This document shows, in pieces, positions 1 through 8,944 of a DNA stretch of 64,000 nucleotides. The notes under the pieces are model-generated. The model was not told where the DNA came from. It worked only from the letters and a program-made list of their open reading frames with translations, and searched no databases. The DNA comes from an uncultured Pelagibacteraceae bacterium. Lineage in GTDB: Bacteria; Pseudomonadota; Alphaproteobacteria; Pelagibacterales; AG-422-B15. A program made the translations under genes and the position numbers. Within the stretch, counting starts at the first letter, position 1. Each line of letters begins with the position of its first letter. The stretch is taken from NCBI GenBank assembly GCA_902524795.1, contig CABZEU010000004.1, positions 1-64,000 on the forward strand. The letters are read 5' to 3'.

Positions 1-1
1 C

Positions 2-1624
2 TTATCAAAAGAGGCCATAGATTCATATAGAAAATTTATAAAAGATAACTTTGATCCAGCGTACCTTCCAAAAGAAATTAGGAGTTTTAAAAGTAAAAAA
101 GCAAAAAATGCTCAGGAAGCCCATGAAGGCATTAGGCCAACTGACGTGTTAAGAAAACCAGAAGAAATGAAGATGTATCTAGATGCAGATAGCTTTAAGC
201 TTTATGACTTAATTTGGAAAAGATCACTGGCTAGTCAAATGAATTCAGCCACATTTGAAAGGACAGCAATATCGATTTCAAGTGAAGATGAATCATTAAA
301 ACTTAGAGCGAATGGCTCAATCCAGACATTTGATGGTTTCTTAAACATATATAATGAATTTAATAAAAAATCAGATGACGCTGTTTTAGATGAGAATGAG
401 GAAGATAAGGACCTTCCCAACATTAATCTGGAAGACAAAATTGAAAATGTTGATCCTTTAAGCACTCAACACTTTACTCTGCCTCCTCCTAGATATTCAG
501 AGGCAACATTGGTTAAAAAACTTGAGGAACTTGGAATTGGAAGACCGTCAACCTATGCAAGTATAATATCAGTATTAAAAATGAGAAATTATGTTGAGGT
601 AGAGAAAAATCGTTTCATACCTGAAGACAGAGCTATTCTCATTACAGGTTTTCTTAAGGGCTTTTTCTCAAAATACGTTGACTATGAATTCACAGCTGAA
701 ATGGAAGAATCACTTGATGAAATTACGTCTGGTCAAATAGATTGGAGAGAATTTCTAGAAAAATTTTGGAAGAATTTCTCGTCAAATATAGGAGAGGTAA
801 CTGATTTAAGAATTACAAATGTTCTGGATCATCTAAATGATAGCCTTAAAAATCATATTTTTGTTGAACCAGAGGGAAAAAATGTTACACGCTGTTGCCC
901 ATCTTGTGAAGGCGAACTGAGCTTAAAAGTTAGTAGGTTTGGTGCATTCGTTGGCTGTTCAAATTATCCTGAATGTAAATTTACAAGACCTATTTCTCCA
1001 AGAAAAATAAAAGAAGTGGTTGAAGATACAATTCTTGGAGTAGACACGGAAACAAACAAAGAAATTAAACTTTTAAGTGGCAGATTCGGACCCTACATAC
1101 AACTTGGTGACAATGATCAAAAAGAAAAACCAAAAAGAGCAAGTATTCCAAAAGGAATACCAGCTTCAGAAATTGATCTTGATAAAGCCAATTATCTTTT
1201 AAGCCTTCCTCGAGAAATTGGCACTCATCCTGAAAATGGTGAAATGATAAGCGTAAATTATGGTCGCTATGGTGGATACATTACTTGCAGTGACAAAAAT
1301 GCAAGCCTTGAGGATAATTCAGAGATATTTGAAATTGGAATTAATAGAGCAGTAACACTCTTAGCCAACGCTAAGCCAGGACGGCTAAAAAGTTCATCTG
1401 AAATCAAAACTCTTGGTGAACATCCTGAGGATAAAAAGCCAATAAAAGTTATGAAAGGTAAGTTTGGTCCCTATATAAAATATAAGACAGTAAATGCCAC
1501 AATTCCTGACAACATTGATCCAGAAGAAATTGAAATTGAAGTTGCCATTGATCTAATTGAGAAAAAGATGGAAAAAATGGGAAAAAAAAAGAAGATACCG
1601 AAGAAAAAATCTTCAAAAAAATAA
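2..1624 (+). CDS. topA: DNA topoisomerase I, 3' part (5' end outside window)
   Basis: Relaxes negatively supercoiled DNA behind moving polymerases. The reading frame is open from base 2, so the gene is cut by the window edge; about 540 residues are visible. The visible part starts just before the family signature NAQEAHEGIRPTD, and the PPPRYSEATLVKKLEELGIGRPS stretch follows near 484-550. The catalytic tyrosine region lies upstream of the window. After the core comes one Cys4-type zinc ribbon (about 890-985), then three repeats of a G-R/K-F/Y-G-x-Y-I type found in bacterial type IA enzymes, and a lysine-rich tail. A start at 146 would be an artefact of the truncation. Confidence 0.97.
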   Translation, partial: LSKEAIDSYRKFIKDNFDPAYLPKEIRSFKSKKAKNAQEAHEGIRPTDVLRKPEEMKMYLDADSFKLYDLIWKRSLASQMNSATFERTAISISSEDESLKLRANGSIQTFDGFLNIYNEFNKKSDDAVLDENEEDKDLPNINLEDKIENVDPLSTQHFTLPPPRYSEATLVKKLEELGIGRPSTYASIISVLKMRNYVEVEKNRFIPEDRAILITGFLKGFFSKYVDYEFTAEMEESLDEITSGQIDWREFLEKFWKNFSSNIGEVTDLRITNVLDHLNDSLKNHIFVEPEGKNVTRCCPSCEGELSLKVSRFGAFVGCSNYPECKFTRPISPRKIKEVVEDTILGVDTETNKEIKLLSGRFGPYIQLGDNDQKEKPKRASIPKGIPASEIDLDKANYLLSLPREIGTHPENGEMISVNYGRYGGYITCSDKNASLEDNSEIFEIGINRAVTLLANAKPGRLKSSSEIKTLGEHPEDKKPIKVMKGKFGPYIKYKTVNATIPDNIDPEEIEIEVAIDLIEKKMEKMGKKKKIPKKKSSKK

Positions 1625-1687
1625 AAATATCTGTATCTTACATTAACTTTATAAACAATATTTAAAGAAGTTTCTGAAAGGTACCCT

Positions 1688-3178
1688 ATGGCTCTCGCTC
1701 TAAATGATGTAATCGAAAAAAAATCATCAATTGATTTTAAAACACAAGCATTCATCAATGGTAATTATACTAATTCTGTTACAGGTAAAACATTTGAGAG
1801 TATAAGTCCAGTAGACGGCTCATTAATTGCAAATGTGTCCGAGTGTGATGTTGAAGATATCAATAATGCTGTAAAAGCAGCAAGAGCAGTTTTTGAAAAA
1901 GGCTCATGGTCAAGAATGGCTCCCTCGAAAAGAAAAAAAATACTTTTTAATTTCGCTGACCTAATGAAAAAAAACATTTTAGAACTTGGACTACTAGAAA
2001 CTTTAAATATGGGCAAGCCAATAACAAGAGCAACAGGAGATATTGTGGCATGTATAAATTGTACCAAATGGTATGCAGAGGCTATTGACAAATTGTACGA
2101 TGATGTTGCTCCTACAAGCGATAATATTATAGCAACCATTACTAAAGAACCGCTGGGAGTTGTTGGCGCGGTTACTCCATGGAATTTCCCATTACTTATG
2201 GCCTGCTGGAAATTTGCGCCAGCACTTGCAACTGGAAATAGTTTTATTCTTAAACCAGCTGAACAATCACCACTATCAGCATTAAGGGTTGCTGAATTAG
2301 CAATGGAAGCTGGAATACCAGAAGGAGTATTTAATGTCATTCCAGGTTTTGGCCCTACCGCTGGAAAAGCTCTTGGTACGCATATGGATGTTGACAAATT
2401 AGGTTTTACTGGCTCTACAGAAGTTGGCAGATATTTTTTATCTTATGCAGGTGAATCAAACATGAAAAGAGTTTCACTTGAATGTGGAGGAAAATCTCCA
2501 AATATTATTTTTGCTGACGCGCCTGATCTAGATCATGCTGCTAAAATGGCTGCTGACGGAATGTTTGGAAATAGTGGTCAAGTATGTGATGCGCCATCAA
2601 GACTGCTTGTAGAGAATTCTATTAAAGATGAATTTTTAGAAAAAGTTATAAAGTACTCGGAGCCATGGGCACCCGGCGATCCCTTTGATCCAAGTACTCT
2701 GATGGGCTCTATTGTTGATCATACTCAAACTAAAAGAATTATGGATTACATTGACACTGGCAAAAATGAAGGAGCAAATGTTATTACTGGAGGTGAACAA
2801 GTTTTACAGGAAACAGGTGGTTGTTATGTTAACCCTACAGTTTTTAAAGATGTTAAGAATTCAATGAAAGTTGCTAAGGAAGAAATATTTGGTCCAGTTT
2901 TGTGTACTATAGACTTTGAAAATGAAGATGAAGCTTTAGAAATTGCTAATGATACAAACTATGGACTAAATGCAATGATTTGGTCCAATGATCTTAATAA
3001 AGTTCATAAGCTTGCAAAGAGAATTAAAAGTGGCAAAGTATTAATAAATAGTGTTAGTGATGGAGATATGTCATTACCTCACGGGGGTTATAAACAATCA
3101 GGTTTTGGAAGAGATAAATCACTTGAAGCATTGGGCCAATATACTCAAACTAAGCTTACACTGATAGAAGTTAAATAG
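1688..3178 (+). CDS. NAD(P)-dependent aldehyde dehydrogenase (PuuC/BetB-like)
   Basis: Oxidises an aldehyde to its acid with NAD(P)+ as acceptor. The 496 residues are normal for the ALDH superfamily. Asn166 lies in PWNFP, the general base Glu265 in SLECGGKSPN, and the nucleophile Cys300 in NSGQVCDAP. The C-terminal half also has the family motif KEEIFGPV. A GAAAGG stretch about 9 nt upstream supports the start. The substrate is not readable from sequence. It resembles gamma-glutamyl-aminobutyraldehyde and betaine aldehyde dehydrogenases, and the following HAD, RidA and GDPD genes hint at amine or osmolyte catabolism, which is inference. Confidence 0.93.
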   Translation: MALALNDVIEKKSSIDFKTQAFINGNYTNSVTGKTFESISPVDGSLIANVSECDVEDINNAVKAARAVFEKGSWSRMAPSKRKKILFNFADLMKKNILELGLLETLNMGKPITRATGDIVACINCTKWYAEAIDKLYDDVAPTSDNIIATITKEPLGVVGAVTPWNFPLLMACWKFAPALATGNSFILKPAEQSPLSALRVAELAMEAGIPEGVFNVIPGFGPTAGKALGTHMDVDKLGFTGSTEVGRYFLSYAGESNMKRVSLECGGKSPNIIFADAPDLDHAAKMAADGMFGNSGQVCDAPSRLLVENSIKDEFLEKVIKYSEPWAPGDPFDPSTLMGSIVDHTQTKRIMDYIDTGKNEGANVITGGEQVLQETGGCYVNPTVFKDVKNSMKVAKEEIFGPVLCTIDFENEDEALEIANDTNYGLNAMIWSNDLNKVHKLAKRIKSGKVLINSVSDGDMSLPHGGYKQSGFGRDKSLEALGQYTQTKLTLIEVK

Positions 3179-3184
3179 TTAGCA

Positions 3185-3853
3185 ATGAAAGCTAAACTAT
3201 CTGAAGGTCTGTTAGACCAGATCCGTAAAACTGTAATTGTTCAAGATAAGCATTTGCTAATCTCAGATGCAGATGAAGTTCTTTTAAACTTTTTACCTTG
3301 TTTTGAGAATTATTTGCAAAATAATTCAATGTGGTACGATTTAAAATCATATGCACTCTTTGGCAATATTAAAAATAAGGTTTCAAATGAGTCAATCTCC
3401 AATGAAGATGTTTTGTTTCACCTAGAAAACTTTTTTAAAAATAGATCAAGACAAATTGATTTTGTCAAAGACTCAATTAATTCGTTAAATAATCTCGTCA
3501 ATATACTAAATTTTCAAATAATTATTTTAACAAATATACCATACAAGTATCTAGAGGATAGAAAGGCATGTTTTAGAGATAATGGTCTTGAGTTGCCTAT
3601 TATTGCAGGTAATGGCCCTAAAGGACTTGTTATAAAAGAGTTAGTGAAAAGCTATAACGGTAAGATCTTTTTTATTGATGACCTAGCTCCTCATATTATT
3701 TCTTCAAAACTTGAAGTGAAACGTGCGAAAACTATTCATTATATTTCAGATGAGAGACTCTCCAAACTTGCAAAAACACCGAGAGAAGCAGATTTTCGTG
3801 CAAACAGCTGGAAAGAAATATATAATTTTATTAAAGATGAAATTAAAAGATAA
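3185..3853 (+). CDS. HAD-like hydrolase superfamily protein
   Basis: A 222-residue protein with the order of motifs expected for haloacid-dehalogenase-like phosphatases. Motif I is ISDADEVLL (Asp28, Asp30), motif II is the IILTN strand with its Thr, a Lys follows in GPKGLVIKEL (motif III), and motif IV is the acidic pair in FFIDDLAPH. No cap domain can be named. It begins 6 nt after the aldehyde dehydrogenase stop and its last 17 nt overlap the RidA gene, so these genes are probably one transcript. The substrate is unknown. Confidence 0.75.
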   Translation: MKAKLSEGLLDQIRKTVIVQDKHLLISDADEVLLNFLPCFENYLQNNSMWYDLKSYALFGNIKNKVSNESISNEDVLFHLENFFKNRSRQIDFVKDSINSLNNLVNILNFQIIILTNIPYKYLEDRKACFRDNGLELPIIAGNGPKGLVIKELVKSYNGKIFFIDDLAPHIISSKLEVKRAKTIHYISDERLSKLAKTPREADFRANSWKEIYNFIKDEIKR

Positions 3854-4304
3854 GATTTTAGAAATAGATAAAAATTATGAAGACTTTGAGGTTGCAACTC
3901 TTGGTAATTATATTCCAGCAAAAAAAATAGGTAATTTAATCTATATTTCTGGACAGTTGCCTCTCATCAAAAATCAACTCATAACAGGTAAAGTACCTAC
4001 AGAAAATTCAATTGAGACGGCAAAGAGAGCAGCAAAAATATGTATGCTAAATACTCTATCTATTTTAGATCAAATATACTCATCGTATTCCAGAGAAAGT
4101 TTTAGTTGTGTACATATTGCAGGTTATGTCAATTCAGAAAGTGATTTTGAAGATCATCCAATGATAATCAATGGAGCTTCAGATGTGGTTTGTGAAATAC
4201 TCTCAGATAATGGAAAACATTCACGTATAGCAGTTGGATGTATCTCACTGCCAAAAAATGCGTGTGTGGAGATTTCATCAATTTTCTCAATTATTGAAAA
4301 ATGA
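3837..4304 (+). CDS. RidA/YjgF family protein (probable enamine/imine deaminase)
   Basis: RidA-type proteins hydrolyse reactive enamines or imines formed by PLP enzymes and amine oxidases. The start is placed at ATG 3837, giving 155 residues with the usual family opening and a typical length for the longer RidA clade; the open frame extends further upstream only inside the HAD gene. The strand LIYISGQLP and the ETAKRAAKICMLN helix match the family. It overlaps the preceding gene by 17 nt and the next by ATGA, which indicates translational coupling. The catalytic arginine cannot be assigned with certainty by eye. Confidence 0.82.
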   Translation: MKLKDKILEIDKNYEDFEVATLGNYIPAKKIGNLIYISGQLPLIKNQLITGKVPTENSIETAKRAAKICMLNTLSILDQIYSSYSRESFSCVHIAGYVNSESDFEDHPMIINGASDVVCEILSDNGKHSRIAVGCISLPKNACVEISSIFSIIEK

Positions 4305-4978
4305 AGGAGTTCCTGAAGCGGCCAATAGCTCATCGAGGACTGCATAAGAAAAATTATATAATTGAAAATTCTTTAGAAGCTTTTGAAAATGCTATTAAAA
4401 ATAATTTTGCTATAGAATGTGACGTTGTTTTATCTAAAGATCATGAAGTAATCGTATTTCATGATTACAGCTTAAAAAGATTATGCAATTTAGAAAAAAA
4501 TGTTGCTGAAATGCATAGCAATGATTTGAGGCAAATTAACCTACTAGACGCAAAGTCAAAAATACCAACATTAGAAGAAATGTTTTATCAAGTTAATTCT
4601 CGTGTACCTATTTTAATAGAGATAAAGTCTGGCTTTAATCCAATTATTGAAGAAAGATTAGTTGAATTGACAAGAACATATCAAGGAGAAGTTGCATTTC
4701 AATCATTTGACCTAAAGGCGTGTGAATGGTTTCGTGATAACGCTCCCTATTACAACACAGGTCTTATTATAAGTAGCAACGAGATAAAGAAAAATACGGT
4801 AAAAGAATTAAATATAGATTTTATAGCAGTTGATATAAATAATATAGAAAGTATGGATGTTCAGGAGCTTCGAAAGAATAAATTTCCAACTTTAACGTGG
4901 ACAATTAATAATGACGAGAAGCTTAAATTATCACAAAAGTTTGCAGATAATTGTATTTTTGAAAATTTACTAATTTAA
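4301..4978 (+). CDS. glycerophosphodiester phosphodiesterase family protein (UgpQ-like)
   Basis: Expected to cleave glycerophosphodiesters from lipid turnover into sn-glycerol 3-phosphate and an alcohol. The GDPD active-site set is present: His11-Arg12 in AHRG, Glu22-Asn23, Glu39 and Asp41 in ECDV, and His54-Asp55 in FHDYS, followed by the metal-binding EIKS strand. The 225 residues correspond to the short cytoplasmic UgpQ type, and there is no signal peptide. RidA next to GDPD is a recurrent alphaproteobacterial arrangement. ATGA overlap with the RidA gene. Confidence 0.92.
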   Translation: MKEFLKRPIAHRGLHKKNYIIENSLEAFENAIKNNFAIECDVVLSKDHEVIVFHDYSLKRLCNLEKNVAEMHSNDLRQINLLDAKSKIPTLEEMFYQVNSRVPILIEIKSGFNPIIEERLVELTRTYQGEVAFQSFDLKACEWFRDNAPYYNTGLIISSNEIKKNTVKELNIDFIAVDINNIESMDVQELRKNKFPTLTWTINNDEKLKLSQKFADNCIFENLLI

Positions 4979-4982
4979 AAAA

Positions 4983-5816
4983 ATGAAAATTATTAAAAGC
5001 ATTGAATATTTAAAAAGAATAATTAGAGAGTCAAAAAGAAATGGTTTAATTATTAATTTTATACCGACTATGGGCGCTCTTCATTTGGGGCACATGAAGT
5101 TGATACAAAAGGCAAAGAAAAAAAATTCAATTAGAATTGTAAGCATTTTCATTAACCCGTCTCAATTTGGTCCAAATGAAGATTATAAAAATTATCCAAG
5201 GACCACTCATAATGATTTAAATCTTCTAAGAAATGAAAATGTTGATATAGTATTTCTTCCAATTGAAAATGAAATTCTTAAATATAAAACGTATTATAAA
5301 TGTCCTAACTTTAAAATAGAAAAAATTTTATGTGGAAAAAGTAGACCTAATTATTTTCCGGGTGTAAAGAGTATTGTCATTAAATTGTTTGATATCGTTC
5401 AAGCTGATAATTCTTTCTTTGGAGAAAAAGATTATCAACAATTAGTTGTTATAAAAAAAATGAGGGATGAACTGAACTTTGCTACTAACATTATTCCTAT
5501 TAAAACTGTAAGAAATAAAAATGGATTACCACTTTCATCTAGAAACAAATATTTAGAAATTAATGAAATTGAAATAGCCAATAAAATCAATAAGATATGC
5601 AAATATTTAATCCCTAAAGTTAAAAATAAACTTAATACGACAAAGATTTTAGCTCATGCTAAGCGCGAACTTCGTATGAACGGGATAGATAAAATTGATT
5701 ACCTAACAATTCTTACTGATACTTTAGAAAAAAGAAAATCTTTAAAATCAAAATCAAGAATTTTTATTGCTGCAAATGTTGGAAGTACTCGATTAATTGA
5801 TAATTTTCGAATTTAG
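4983..5816 (+). CDS. panC: pantothenate synthetase (pantoate--beta-alanine ligase)
   Basis: Catalyses ATP-dependent joining of pantoate and beta-alanine to form pantothenate, the precursor of coenzyme A. The 277 residues carry the nucleotidyl-transferase HxGH motif in PTMGALHLGH, the pantoate-binding FINPSQFGPNEDY segment, FFGEKDYQQL, and the second ATP-binding loop LPLSSRNKYL. It starts 4 nt after the GDPD gene and ends in a 4-nt convergent overlap with mgtE. The sequence is unusually lysine- and asparagine-rich, as expected for an AT-rich genome. Confidence 0.97.
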   Translation: MKIIKSIEYLKRIIRESKRNGLIINFIPTMGALHLGHMKLIQKAKKKNSIRIVSIFINPSQFGPNEDYKNYPRTTHNDLNLLRNENVDIVFLPIENEILKYKTYYKCPNFKIEKILCGKSRPNYFPGVKSIVIKLFDIVQADNSFFGEKDYQQLVVIKKMRDELNFATNIIPIKTVRNKNGLPLSSRNKYLEINEIEIANKINKICKYLIPKVKNKLNTTKILAHAKRELRMNGIDKIDYLTILTDTLEKRKSLKSKSRIFIAANVGSTRLIDNFRI

Positions 5817-7189
5817 AATAAATATATTGAAGCTAATCCTAAGAAAGACAGAAATCCAAACACATCTGTAATTGTTGTTACAAATACACTTGAAGCAAGG
5901 GCAGGATCAATTTTAATTCTATTGAAAACATATGGAATAAGGAAACCAAAAAAACCAGCTGATAAAATATTAATAATCATTGCTGCGCCTACAATAATTG
6001 AAAGGGACAAGTCTTCAAACCAAATCAATGCAGCTACGCCGGTAAGAATAGCAAATATAAATCCGTTTAAAATGGAAATTCCAATCTCCTTTATAAATAC
6101 TTTCCTTCTGTTATTTTCAACAAGTTCTTTTGTCGCCAGAGAACGCACTGTTAAGGTAAGTGTCTGAGTTCCTGCGTTGCCACCCATAGAAGCAACTATT
6201 GGCATTAAAACAGCAAGTGCTACCATTTTTTCGATGCTAGCGTCAAAAAGGCTAATTACATATGAAGCTAATATTGCAGTTAATAAATTTATAAATAGCC
6301 AGATAAACCTTCTTTTTGTTGATCTTCCAATAGATTGGTTCATCTCACTTTCAGCAACGCCTCCTAATCTAAGAATATCTTCTTCAGCTTCCTCTTGAAG
6401 AACCCATACGATATCATCTGCCGTAATTCTTCCAATTAATCGATTTTGATCGTCAACTACACCAGCTGAAACTAATGAATATTGCTCAAAGAATAATGCT
6501 ACTTCTTCTTGATCCATAGAGGCCTTGACGAACTTTGGGCTGTCTTCCAGTATATCGCTTAGCTTTGTATCTCTCTGTGAGCGAAGTACTTTAGATACTG
6601 ATGCACTACCCAATGGTTTATTTGATGGATCAACAATAAATAATTCAAAAAAATCATCTGGTAAATCTATTTCTTTTCTCAAATAGTCAATTGCTTGACC
6701 CACAGACCAGAAACCAGGCATTGATACAAATTCTTTTTGCATTCGTCTTCCCGCCGTATCTTCAGGGTAATTAAGGCTCTCCTCAAAAATGACACGATCT
6801 AATGGATTTACTTGATCTAGTATTTTTTTCTTTGATTTGGGCTCCAGGGACTCAATCAAATTGATTGCATCATCAGTTTCCATTTCACTGATTGATCTTG
6901 CGACTTTTTTTTCCTCTAAATTTTGAACAGTTTCGTCAATAATAGTGTCATCTAATTCCGCTAATACCTCTGTATATCGATCTTCCTTGAGAGTTCCAAG
7001 AATGTATGATCGTTGATCTGTATTCAGAAAAGTAAGTAAATCTGCTAAATCTGCAGGATGCAGAGGCTTAATAAGATCTTCGAGGTTTGCCCTATTTTCT
7101 TCATTACAATTAGCAATGACCGCATTGATCAGCTTATTGTTAAATGTAATATTTTCATTTTGAGAAAGATCACTACTGATTTCATTCAT
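5813..7189 (-). CDS. mgtE: magnesium transporter MgtE
   Basis: Mg2+ channel of the inner membrane gated by cytoplasmic Mg2+. The 458 residues follow the family layout: an acidic, helical MgtE N domain to about residue 130, a pair of CBS domains (about 135-260), then a C-terminal bundle of about five membrane helices containing AVLMPIVASMGGNAGTQ, which forms part of the pore in characterised MgtE. No Mg2+ riboswitch can fit in the 44-bp gap shared with the divergent lipB gene. Confidence 0.96.
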   Translation of the reverse strand: MNEISSDLSQNENITFNNKLINAVIANCNEENRANLEDLIKPLHPADLADLLTFLNTDQRSYILGTLKEDRYTEVLAELDDTIIDETVQNLEEKKVARSISEMETDDAINLIESLEPKSKKKILDQVNPLDRVIFEESLNYPEDTAGRRMQKEFVSMPGFWSVGQAIDYLRKEIDLPDDFFELFIVDPSNKPLGSASVSKVLRSQRDTKLSDILEDSPKFVKASMDQEEVALFFEQYSLVSAGVVDDQNRLIGRITADDIVWVLQEEAEEDILRLGGVAESEMNQSIGRSTKRRFIWLFINLLTAILASYVISLFDASIEKMVALAVLMPIVASMGGNAGTQTLTLTVRSLATKELVENNRRKVFIKEIGISILNGFIFAILTGVAALIWFEDLSLSIIVGAAMIINILSAGFFGFLIPYVFNRIKIDPALASSVFVTTITDVFGFLSFLGLASIYLF

Positions 7190-7233
7190 AATTTCCTTTA
7201 TTTATATTAAAATAGTTTATTATCCAGGAAAAC

Positions 7234-7866
7234 ATGGAATTAAAAATAAGTACTAACCCACAAGATTACCTTGAATGTCTTAAAAACATGGAAAATAGGG
7301 TGAATCAAATAATTGAAAATAAGTCAGATGAATTAGTCTGGATGCTAAATCATCCAACTATATATACCTCTGGTTCTAAAGATAATACTGATGATCTAAT
7401 TGATTCACAAAGTTTCCCAGTTATTCAAACTAATAGAGGAGGCAAGTATACCTACCACGGTCCTGGTCAGAGAATTGTATACTTGATGCTTAATTTAAAT
7501 AATAGAACAAAGGATATAAAAAAGTTTGTATCTTCAATTGAAAGTATCATTATAAATACTTTAAAGACTTTCAATATTGATGGAATTAGCTTAACTAAAC
7601 ATCACGGCGTGTTTGTAAAAAAAATAGATAATAAATATTATAAAATTGCGAGCATAGGGCTTAAATTTAAAAAGTGGGTAACCTATCACGGTTTTTCTAT
7701 AAATATTAATCCTAACCTGAGTCACTATAAAGGGATAAGACCTTGTGGCCTTGATAGTGAATACGTTACCAGTTTCTATGACCTAGGATTCGATATTGAT
7801 ATTGAAGACTTTGATGATATCCTGGTTAAAAATATTTTTGAAACTTTTAATGAATTACACACTTAA
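7234..7866 (+). CDS. lipB: lipoyl(octanoyl) transferase
   Basis: Transfers octanoate from acyl carrier protein to the lipoyl domains of 2-oxoacid dehydrogenases and the glycine cleavage H protein. The signature RGGKYTYHGPGQ (68-79), the catalytic Lys137 in KIASIG, and the catalytic Cys171 in IRPCGL are visible. The length of 210 residues is typical. It is divergent from mgtE, and its last 17 nt overlap the dioxygenase gene that follows. Confidence 0.96.
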   Translation: MELKISTNPQDYLECLKNMENRVNQIIENKSDELVWMLNHPTIYTSGSKDNTDDLIDSQSFPVIQTNRGGKYTYHGPGQRIVYLMLNLNNRTKDIKKFVSSIESIIINTLKTFNIDGISLTKHHGVFVKKIDNKYYKIASIGLKFKKWVTYHGFSININPNLSHYKGIRPCGLDSEYVTSFYDLGFDIDIEDFDDILVKNIFETFNELHT

Positions 7867-8944
7867 CATTAAAAAAAACAATAAAAATTCACTTTGCATT
7901 TTATTAAATGGCAAAAAATATGAAGTCAATTCTCAATGGCTTTATGAGCATAGTGACAATGCAGAAATAAGGGACCCCTATACTAAACAGTTATTAATTG
8001 AAGCAGCTGAAATAAGCCCATCATTAAAAATCATTGATGCTCAAATAGAAAAGGAAACATTGGCAATTACTTTTTCCGATAATTCTCAGCATAATTATAA
8101 AATAAACTATATATATTCACAACTTAAAAAAGCGCCCGTGAGTGAAGATAAGTACCTTTGGAATAAAAAAAATCTTAAGGTTCCAAAGTATAATTTTAAG
8201 AACATAAATAATAAAATGCTATATGATATAATGTCTAGCGTTGATAAATTAGGATTTTGTTTAGTGAGGAATATACCTAAAAAGAAAAACGGATTAAATG
8301 AATTAATGAAACTCATTGGTCCAGTAAAAAGGACAAATTGGGGTGGGATTGCAGATGTTAAAAATATAAATAAGGCTTACGATCTAACTATGACAACCAG
8401 AGGTCTTGAGAATCATACAGACAACCCCTATCGATTTCCAACTCAAGGCTATATTTTTCTACATTGTATTGAAAATGCAAATAATGGTGGTGAGAATACT
8501 ATAACTGATGGTTTTAATATTGCTAATATTCTCAGAAAGAGGCATAAAAAATACTTTGATACCCTTACATCATTTAATACTTTTTTTAGATATGCTGATA
8601 AAAATGCTCATCTTGAAAATAAATGTAAACTTATTGAATTGGACGATGATAATAATATTTGTCAAATACGATATAACAATAGAACTGAAGTTATGCCTTA
8701 TGAAAATAATAAAAGATTAAATGAATATATAAAAGCGAGAAGAAAATTTTGGGACTTGATTAAAGACTCCAAAAATAATATCGAAATAAAGCAAATGTCA
8801 GGTGATATGTTAATTCTTGATAACTATAGAGTTTTGCATGGAAGAAAAAGTTATAAAGATCGAGAAAATAAAAGATACTTTAGGCAAGGTTATATGGACA
8901 GAGATATATTTCAAAGCAAATTAAAAACGGCAACTAGTTCTTAA
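7850..8944 (+). CDS. 2-oxoglutarate/Fe(II) dioxygenase, gamma-butyrobetaine hydroxylase-like (TauD superfamily)
   Basis: Best matched to the gamma-butyrobetaine/trimethyllysine hydroxylase family, which makes carnitine or its precursors with O2 and 2-oxoglutarate. The start is set at ATG 7850 (364 residues), overlapping lipB by 17 nt; an earlier in-frame start lies only within lipB. The N-terminal accessory domain is recognisable (WLYEHSDNAEIRDP near 30-43). The iron ligands are His189-x-Asp191 in ENHTDNP and His330 in RVLHGRK, and the 2-oxoglutarate arginine lies in the YFRQGYMDRD tail. The cysteines that bind zinc in the human N-domain are absent. The substrate is uncertain. The 3' end overlaps pccA by 11 nt. 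Confidence 0.85.
   Translation: MNYTLNIKKNNKNSLCILLNGKKYEVNSQWLYEHSDNAEIRDPYTKQLLIEAAEISPSLKIIDAQIEKETLAITFSDNSQHNYKINYIYSQLKKAPVSEDKYLWNKKNLKVPKYNFKNINNKMLYDIMSSVDKLGFCLVRNIPKKKNGLNELMKLIGPVKRTNWGGIADVKNINKAYDLTMTTRGLENHTDNPYRFPTQGYIFLHCIENANNGGENTITDGFNIANILRKRHKKYFDTLTSFNTFFRYADKNAHLENKCKLIELDDDNNICQIRYNNRTEVMPYENNKRLNEYIKARRKFWDLIKDSKNNIEIKQMSGDMLILDNYRVLHGRKSYKDRENKRYFRQGYMDRDIFQSKLKTATSS

Noticed and set aside
3723-3836. N-terminal extension of the RidA gene starting at 3723
   Set aside because: The extra 38 codons lie wholly inside the HAD gene in another frame and do not resemble RidA; ATG 3837 gives the normal length.
7190-7233. Magnesium riboswitch ahead of mgtE
   Set aside because: Only 44 bp separate mgtE from the divergent lipB, too little for a known Mg2+ riboswitch.
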